Source: Oleidesulfovibrio sp964593925
Lineage (GTDB): Bacteria > Desulfobacterota > Desulfovibrionia > Desulfovibrionales > Desulfovibrionaceae
Length of the DNA stretch: 37,812 nucleotides
NCBI GenBank assembly: GCA_964593925.1
Contig: CAZQKM010000023.1
Location: 1-37,812 of the forward strand
Direction: 5' to 3'
The notes below the pieces were generated by a model. That model made no database searches. It worked only from the letters and a program-made list of their open reading frames with translations, and was not told the DNA's origin. This document shows positions 32,892-37,812 of this stretch, piece after piece (position 1 is the stretch's first letter; every line of letters starts with the position of its first letter). A program made the position numbers and the translations under genes.

Positions 32892-33545
32892 ATGACAGCG
32901 ATACGATACAGCATAATTACACCGAGCCGTGGAGATCGCCCTAACGCGCTGACACAAGCCATTGACAGCCTAGAAACAGCAATGCAGACAGCAGATCTGA
33001 CCTCTGATCAGGTAGAAATGCTTGTTGGGTTTGATGGGGTAAAAGGCGATCGGGTACGTCAGGCTTCTCACATCAGGTATTTTGATTTTCCCAAGGATGG
33101 AGATTTTGGTAACGGTATTCGTAACTACCTGCTGAAAGCCGCCAAGGGCCAAAGATTGATTTTTCTGGACGACGATAATAGCCTGACGCCTCATGCTTTA
33201 TGTGTATATGAAACCTTTGCAGACGTTGAAATGCTTATTTCCAGGATAAATGTACAACGGGCACATGATATGCCCTACTTGCCTGTAATTGAAAATGGCA
33301 AAGAAATTGTTCGCCAGTCTAATATTGATCCCCTATGTCTCTGCCTGGCAACAGAGCTGGTAACCATCCGCTGTGGTGGCTGGGTAGGGACGGGGTACCA
33401 GGCAGATTATATCAACATGTTTCGATATTATCGTAGAGCTAAAACTGTTTCCCTTACCCACGATATCGTGGGGATATATGATTCAGGCAGAGGTTTGGAC
33501 ACACATGGCCTGAATTTCAGACAGCAAACTCTACCCTTTTTATAA
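32892..33545 (+). CDS. Family 2 glycosyltransferase, short form
   Basis: A 217-aa GT-A-type protein: YSIITPSRGDRPNALTQAIDSL, an acidic VEMLVGFDGVKGD segment, GNGIRNYLLKAAKGQRLIFLDDDN with the DxD-type triplet DDD (about residue 97), and a C-terminal part containing GGWVGTGYQADY. It lacks membrane segments and the longer acceptor domain of typical GT2 enzymes. It starts two bases after the rarA stop, so the two are coupled. Donor and acceptor are unknown; similar short forms occur in anaerobes for surface glycan synthesis. Confidence 0.82.
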   Translation: MTAIRYSIITPSRGDRPNALTQAIDSLETAMQTADLTSDQVEMLVGFDGVKGDRVRQASHIRYFDFPKDGDFGNGIRNYLLKAAKGQRLIFLDDDNSLTPHALCVYETFADVEMLISRINVQRAHDMPYLPVIENGKEIVRQSNIDPLCLCLATELVTIRCGGWVGTGYQADYINMFRYYRRAKTVSLTHDIVGIYDSGRGLDTHGLNFRQQTLPFL

Positions 33546-33562
33546 ACAGCAGGTGGTTCCAA

Positions 33563-34105
33563 ATGAAAAAAAATATCTTCATATTTTTGGCAGGAGTATT
33601 GCTTCTTGGTGGCTGCTTACCTTTTGCTCAAGGCAGGCACAATGCTCCTGTCTCTGCCGCCGTTTATGATGACGATGTGATTACAGCCAATATTATGGCA
33701 GCATACTCACAGGAAGACGGCAAAAAGATATCAAATATTTATCCTGCAAGTTACCAAGGGCATTTATACCTTGTGGGCGAATATGCCACGATGGCACAAA
33801 AAAATCGCGCCATCGAGATTGCCCGCACTACTTTGGGAGTACGCTCGCTTACGTTTTACTTACTACCTGAGCGCACCCCCCCTTTCTGTTCCACCATGGA
33901 AAACCTTGAGATACAAACTCGCGTAAATGCCAGCTTGATCAATGATTCTGCCCTTCGCTCTGCCAATATTGATGTCAGAACTGTTCAATGTAATGCTGTG
34001 CTTCTGGGAGTAGTGGCTTCTGAACAAGAAGCAGAGGCCTCCCTCTTTCTTGCCCAGAATGTGGCAGGCGTACGTGATGTGCAGTCATACCTGCGGGTAC
34101 AATAG
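33563..34105 (+). CDS. BON-domain lipoprotein
   Basis: A 180-aa lipoprotein: MKKNIF start, hydrophobic core and lipobox LLGGC (Cys19). Two BON-like repeats follow (about residues 40-105 and 110-178), the first with GHLYLVGEYATMAQKNRAIEIA, the second with NAVLLGVVASEQEAEA and ending VRDVQSYLRVQ. BON domains of the OsmY/DolP type bind lipids at the outer membrane and help maintain envelope integrity; that role is inferred. AGGTGG precedes the ATG. It lies 17 bases after the glycosyltransferase. Confidence 0.87.
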   Translation: MKKNIFIFLAGVLLLGGCLPFAQGRHNAPVSAAVYDDDVITANIMAAYSQEDGKKISNIYPASYQGHLYLVGEYATMAQKNRAIEIARTTLGVRSLTFYLLPERTPPFCSTMENLEIQTRVNASLINDSALRSANIDVRTVQCNAVLLGVVASEQEAEASLFLAQNVAGVRDVQSYLRVQ

Positions 34106-34145
34106 TCAGCAAAGATACATCTGAGAATATATGCGGAGGTTGTTT

Positions 34146-34955
34146 GTGAAGTTGGAACGCACATACTTTGCCCGTGACTATCATACAACTGCCCAAAAAA
34201 CTGGCTTCTTTTCCTCCCTATTTCCCAGTGCCGGGTTTTATATGCAAATGATTCTCACTGTTTACCAGGGGGTCCTCATGCATATTGGCAAATGCTATGA
34301 TGGTGAAGCTTGGATGCGTAGCAGCCAGCGTATTGCTTGGGCTTTGGAGCGTGCCGGGGGCACCTTGTGTATTGAAAATACCCAGGCATTTACCCAGATT
34401 GAAGGCCCTTGTATTTTTATCGGCAATCATATGAGCGTGTTAGAAACCTTTGTGTTACCAAGTATCATCCAACCTCATAAAGACGTTACATTTGTTGTCA
34501 AGGATAGCCTCATCAAGTATCCGTTTTTTAAACATATTCTTTTAAGTCGCTCTCCCATTGTAGTGCATCGCACAAATCCCCGCGAAGACCTTAAAGCTGT
34601 ACTTGAAGGTGGAGAAAAAAAGCTCAACCAAGGGACTTCAATTATCATTTTTCCTCAAAGTACAAGGGGATACATGTTTGACCCCTCTCTGTTCAACTCC
34701 ATAGGGGTAAAGCTCGCCCGCCGTACAGGGGTTCCCATTGTGCCGTTAGCCCTGGATACCCGGGCGTGGGGTATGGGCAGACTTTTCAAGGACTTTGGTG
34801 CGATTTCCCCCACCTTGCCTGCACGCTTCTGCTTTGGTACGCCATGTTCTGTGCAAGGGAATGGCAAGGCAGAGCATGCCGCAATATGTGATTTTATCCT
34901 TGCTACTTTAAATAGTTGGGGGCTTTCTTCTCAAGACCCCGAAAGGAATCAATAA
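34146..34955 (+). CDS. PlsC-like 1-acylglycerol-3-phosphate acyltransferase
   Basis: A PlsC-type acyltransferase of about 269 aa. The catalytic NHx4D-type motif is NHMSVLE (Glu in the Asp place) and the third motif reads FPQSTRG rather than FPEGTR. Both variants are conserved in a known anaerobe and deltaproteobacterial subfamily with the TNPREDLKAVLEGGEKKL segment. It should acylate lysophosphatidate or a related lipid at the inner membrane. GTG 34146 is preferred: GGAGG at 34135-34139 lies six bases upstream, while the in-frame ATG 34131 is part of that ribosome-binding region. A hydrophobic segment near FYMQMILTVYQGVLM anchors it. Confidence 0.87.
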   Translation: MKLERTYFARDYHTTAQKTGFFSSLFPSAGFYMQMILTVYQGVLMHIGKCYDGEAWMRSSQRIAWALERAGGTLCIENTQAFTQIEGPCIFIGNHMSVLETFVLPSIIQPHKDVTFVVKDSLIKYPFFKHILLSRSPIVVHRTNPREDLKAVLEGGEKKLNQGTSIIIFPQSTRGYMFDPSLFNSIGVKLARRTGVPIVPLALDTRAWGMGRLFKDFGAISPTLPARFCFGTPCSVQGNGKAEHAAICDFILATLNSWGLSSQDPERNQ

Positions 34956-34968
34956 AGGTATTTTTTGC

Positions 34969-35040
34969 CATACGTATGCCCTCGTTGACTCATGCGTACG
35001 GCTGTTATAAAAAACTGCTGCCAGCGCAAACATGCGTACG
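34969..35040 (+). promoter_or_regulatory. Promoter/operator candidate upstream of the TetR gene
   Basis: CATGCGTACG occurs twice exactly (34991-35000 and 35031-35040, 40 bp apart, about four helical turns), and the palindrome CATACGTATG lies at 34969-34978. The first repeat sits directly after TTGACT (34985-34990) and before TATAAA (35006-35011), a promoter with a short 15-bp spacer. A regulator bound there would block transcription. Confidence 0.5.
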
Positions 35041-35096
35041 ATAGGATATTGAATATACTGTTTCTTTTTTATGTATTCAAAAAATGGGCTATACTA

Positions 35097-35666
35097 ATGA
35101 CGAAAAAAGACGCACTCCTCCTCGCCGCTAAAGAGCTTTTTGGCGAACATGGATATGCTGAAACCACATTTAAAAAAATTTCAGAGCGGGCTGGAGTAGC
35201 GCTAGGCCTCCTGACGCACCACTACGGCAACAAGGAAAAGCTTTTTCTCGCTGCCGGACTTGATGTACTCGACAACTTTACCCTTTATTTGCACGATAGC
35301 TGCGCAAAAGGCGTACACGGTTATGATTCAGTCATGCGATTTTGCCGGGCATACCTAGACTTTTCTCTAGATAAAAACGAGCACTTCATGGTGCTGGTAC
35401 GCTGTTCGCCCTATAGCGACATGAAAACCAAAACTGACCGTGACATAATGTATGAAAAATTTGATAAGGTACCACGCGAATTGGAGTACCACGTCCGCCG
35501 GGGAATCGAAGATGGATCAATCAAGCAGCTTCCCCCATATGAAACAACCACAGTGCTCACATGCAGCCTTGTTGGTGCCATTCGTACCAAGCTCCTTACT
35601 CCTTACGCCCCGCCCTCGCTGTACGATGACGTATTGACGTTTATTGCCACAAGCATCAAGGCGTAA
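35097..35666 (+). CDS. TetR/AcrR-family transcriptional regulator
   Basis: A 189-aa regulator with an N-terminal TetR helix-turn-helix (DALLLAAKELFGEHGYAETTFKKISERAGVALGLLTHHYGNKEKLF) and a helical ligand/dimer domain. Start at ATG 35097 (MTKKDALLLAA); the frame runs further up, to 34992, but the added residues are unrelated to the family and cross the putative promoter. The ligand is unknown. The CATGCGTACG repeats just upstream suggest autoregulation. Neighbouring lipid genes (PlsC, BON lipoprotein) could be targets but no shared sites are seen there. Confidence 0.88.
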   Translation: MTKKDALLLAAKELFGEHGYAETTFKKISERAGVALGLLTHHYGNKEKLFLAAGLDVLDNFTLYLHDSCAKGVHGYDSVMRFCRAYLDFSLDKNEHFMVLVRCSPYSDMKTKTDRDIMYEKFDKVPRELEYHVRRGIEDGSIKQLPPYETTTVLTCSLVGAIRTKLLTPYAPPSLYDDVLTFIATSIKA

Positions 35667-35758
35667 CATTTGAGCATTTTTTCGAACGATACTATAGACT
35701 GAATAGGTCTGGACTCGCTCCAAAGAGGTCATGCTTGTATTGTTTTATTCCCCAAAAG

Positions 35759-36148
35759 CTAGGCAAACCTGATCATAAGGGGGATTACGTGGACATTGCT
35801 ACTTTCTTCCCGCGTTTTACCCAGCTCCCATGATACAACTTTTTCGTCCCAACCTGCAATTTTTGCAATTTCTTTAACCATACCTGCAACGTTAATTATC
35901 GGATGTCGAGAAAAAACCTGCGGTAAACCGTATGTGAGATTGCAGGCAAGACATTTGCCCGGCTTTTCAGTCAATATAAAGGCAAATTCAAGCCCCTCTT
36001 CCGACTGAGTACGATAGACGAGTTCAATGGTATATGCCCCCTCCTCGGCATCGCCGAATAACGCGTCAAAAAACGCTTCGGTTCGCTCAGCAGGAAAAAG
36101 TACACGCGTGGTGTCCTCTGTAAACAGGTTCTGCGCATCAGCAAGCAT
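35759..36148 (-). CDS. Conserved hypothetical protein, 129 aa
   Basis: An acidic, globular 129-aa protein without membrane segment or signal. It contains LFGDAEEGAYTIELVYR, a Cys-x-x-Cys (KCLACNLTYGLPQVFSRHP) and a C-terminal KIAGWDEKVVSWELG segment. AAGGAG seven bases before the ATG confirms the start. I believe similar short proteins are widespread in Desulfovibrio and that some records carry a clearly wrong homeobox name; that is memory, not a search. Function unknown. It is convergent with the TetR gene and 41 bases long of spacer separates nothing identifiable upstream. Confidence 0.75.
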   Translation of the reverse strand: MLADAQNLFTEDTTRVLFPAERTEAFFDALFGDAEEGAYTIELVYRTQSEEGLEFAFILTEKPGKCLACNLTYGLPQVFSRHPIINVAGMVKEIAKIAGWDEKVVSWELGKTREESSNVHVIPLMIRFA

Positions 36149-36257
36149 GGGCGCTCCTTGTATAAAATATGACCATTCCAGTCTGTACTATCCGTTGCCG
36201 TATAAAAAACATACAATTATTCTATTATCATGTGCAGGCATGTTATGCAAGAATAGC

Positions 36258-37217
36258 CTAAAGCAGAAACGATGCTGCAAAGAGCGTTTCTATAATATAG
36301 TCTTTTAGACAGATGTCGCGTGTGGGCAATGCGACGAGAGAAAATCCATCAACCAACTCCCAGGGAGCACAGCAGCGCAACTGTGATAAAAGCCCCGCTT
36401 TCCAAGCCAGATAGCCAACAATCGCACCTGGACGGATGCCTTTTTCTCGCAAGCTACGTAAAGTCATGTGGCCATGTCGTTTTGCCAGACGCTCTCCTTG
36501 AGCATCCAGTATGAGCGGGATATGTACATACTCCGGCAAAGGGGAATTAAATACCTGATATAAAAGTACCTGCCGAGGGGTACAGTGTAAAATATCCCTA
36601 CCCCGCAGCACCTGATTCACTTCCATGGCAATATCATCCAGTACCACGACGAACTGATAGGCATGTACACCATCAGAGCGGCAAACAGCAAAATCACCCC
36701 CCCCACTGGTCTGGAGTATACTGCTGTGGGCCATGGATTCGATCCATAAATGCTACAGATTCGTTGCCACAACGCACCCTCAAGGCAGCCTGTCTGCCTC
36801 TGCCCCATAGGGCATCCCGGTCTTGGCTGCTCAGGTGACGGCAGAGGCCTGGATATATTGCCCTGTGATCCCCTGCATGTGGAGCAGACGGCAATGAACG
36901 CAATTCTTTACGAGTACAAAAACAAGGATACAATATACCTTGCTGTTGCAAGGCAGCTATGGCCTCATTATACGACGCAAGACGTTCACTCTGCCAAAAC
37001 GGACCTTCATCCCAGTCAAGGCCCAGAGCCACTGCAAGTCTGCCATCAGAGCGCTTCCAAACTCCTTTTTAGAGCGCTCTTGATCAATATCTTCCATTCT
37101 AAGCAGTATTCTCCCTGAGGAAGCACGTGCGGCAAGCCATGCAAGCAAAAAAGCCCATGCATTTCCCAAGTGCAAAAACCCTGTGGGGCTGGGTGCCAAT
37201 CTGCCTTGTATCTGCAT
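36258..37217 (-). pseudogene. gluQ: Glutamyl-Q tRNA(Asp) synthetase-like gene with two frameshifts
   Basis: The gene codes for a GluQRS-type enzyme (attaches glutamate to queuosine of tRNA-Asp) but is split over three frames. Frame 1 from ATG 37217 (TAGGAG site upstream) holds GRLAPSPTGFLHLGN (HIGH motif) and LLRMEDID. About 37033 a base is missing and the sequence continues in frame 2 with LGLDWDEGPFWQSERLASY, the zinc-type CFCTRKEL and YPGLCRH. At the run of eight G's (plus 36697-36704) one G is extra and frame 3 continues with GDFAVCRSDGVHAYQF, VLRGRDIL, ERLAKRHGHMTL (KMSKS-like) to 36258. Total length is normal. All three segments are well conserved, so the damage is recent, a sequencing error, or (for the G run) slippage. 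Confidence 0.88.
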
Positions 37218-37314
37218 GAAGACTCCTATTATTCTTTTTGAAATATTACTCTGTGGCTTCTCACCCGGCAACCTTGACAATGTCAGGCACACCATATAAT
37301 TCCAACTAATTCAA

Positions 37315-37391
37315 GTGCCCGTAGCTCAGCCGGATAGAGCGACGGCCTCCTAAGCCGTAGGCCACAGGTTCGACTCCTGTCGGGCACACCA
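37315..37391 (+). tRNA. tRNA-Arg (anticodon CCT)
   Basis: A 77-base tRNA with acceptor stem GTGCCCG/CGGGCAC, D-loop AGCCGGATAGAGC, anticodon stem ACGGC/GCCGT with loop CTCCTAA (anticodon 37349-37351), T-loop GGTTCGACTCC and encoded CCA (37389-37391). The anticodon CCT reads AGG. It stands alone with its own terminator. Confidence 0.97.
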
Positions 37392-37401
37392 TGTTAAAAT
37401 T

Positions 37402-37438
37402 AAGGATTTAGCACTGAAAAGTGCCAAGTCCTTTTTTT
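37402..37438 (+). terminator. Terminator after tRNA-Arg
   Basis: AAGGATTTAGCACT pairs with AGTGCCAAGTCCTT around a GAAA loop (two internal mismatches), followed by a run of seven T's. It begins 11 bases after the tRNA. Confidence 0.85.
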
Positions 37439-37812
37439 GTTGAAAATGCTTTTTCCTGCCTTAAGAGTTGTAAAGCTGATCCCACCCAAAAAATACGCGC
37501 TAATATCGAAGCAAATCAGACAGACCTGAAAACCCGCAAAGAAATTTTAGTAAAACAAGGCAACGATTTTGAGGATGTATGGATGATCTGGAAAAATAAG
37601 CTGAAGCACTCTCGACTTGATCTGCCAGTTACCCCTTGAAAGGAAAGGGGAACTCCGTTTTGATGGATGTGTAACAGCACCATCAACCGGGTACCGTGCC
37701 CACGGAGTCTCCCCATGGAAAGTTTCAATCAAAACGTCATCAAACACAAGACAGGACTTCTTGATCCTGCCACATTTTTGTGGAGTACCAGTTAAGCCAC
37801 TTTTCTGTGTTC
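37439..37812. other. Unassigned tail of the window
   Basis: A plus-strand frame ending at TGA 37639 reads protein-like in its second half (KIRANIEANQTDLKTRKEIL, then FEDVWMIWKNKLKH), but its only start lies inside the tRNA terminator and no ribosome site is seen. A minus-strand frame runs through 37547-37747 (ETFHGETPWARYPVDGAVTHP). Neither matches a family I know. The position just after a tRNA gene is typical of integrated elements, so this may be the edge of one; no att duplication can be seen in the window. Confidence 0.3.

Noticed and set aside
1..37812. CRISPR array, selC (tRNA-Sec), insertion sequence
   Set aside because: No regularly spaced repeats, no UCA-anticodon long tRNA and no transposase with terminal repeats were seen on either strand.

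Overview
This 37.8 kb window looks like a chromosomal segment of a Gram-negative, selenium-using Desulfovibrionaceae-type bacterium (Desulfovibrionales) of moderate GC. The grounds are the gene content: a selenophosphate synthetase whose active-site residue is encoded by in-frame TGA, the companion YedF protein, LL-diaminopimelate aminotransferase (DapL), a DHH-CBS-nucleotidyltransferase tRNA-end enzyme, lipid A export and acylation genes, LapA/LapB, LolA and small conserved proteins typical of that family. The species is not assigned. Most of the window is housekeeping chromosome. I see no CRISPR array, insertion sequence or intact prophage.

Layout. 1-4.1 kb (+): the 3' part of ftsK, lolA, a strong terminator, about 0.75 kb of gene-poor DNA with several strong hairpins, then selD. 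4.4-5.9 kb (-): a 53-aa zinc-ribbon protein, an S24/LexA-like repressor with a clear promoter and a palindromic operator candidate, and a small lipoprotein. 5.8-10.6 kb (-): a probable operon HIT-lapA-lapB-mutS-lipoprotein. 10.7-14.4 kb (-): tRNA nucleotidyltransferase and XerD-type recombinase. 14.6-16.6 kb (+): dapL-folK-YHS protein. 16.9-20.2 kb (-): msbA-DUF374 acyltransferase-LpxL-like acyltransferase. 20.3-21.8 kb (+): yedF-rluB. 21.9-24.9 kb (-): glycosyltransferase, then rimI-tpiA-secG-tRNA-Leu. 24.9-27.6 kb: NUDIX-like protein (+) convergent with GAF-GAF/mreB (-). 27.9-35.7 kb (+): an unrecognised 578-aa protein, gcvT, rsmE, rarA, a glycosyltransferase, a BON lipoprotein, a PlsC-like acyltransferase and a TetR regulator. 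35.8-37.2 kb (-): a small conserved protein and a frameshifted glutamyl-Q tRNA(Asp) synthetase. Last: tRNA-Arg(CCT) with terminator and an unassigned tail.

Themes. Outer-envelope biogenesis is heavily represented (lolA, lapAB, msbA and its two acyltransferases, PlsC, MreB, lipoproteins). RNA maturation and modification is the second theme (nucleotidyltransferase, RluB, RsmE, GluQRS remnant, two tRNAs). Selenium metabolism is the most distinctive one: selD carries a Sec codon followed at once by a well-formed bacterial SECIS hairpin, and a standard ORF call would miss the first 24 codons including the catalytic residue. Other points worth attention are the initiation region of folK (ATA where an ATG is expected), the two frameshifts in the GluQRS gene (one at an 8-base homopolymer), repressor-like operator repeats, and the unrecognised 578-aa gene. 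I found no convincing wholly new multi-gene system.
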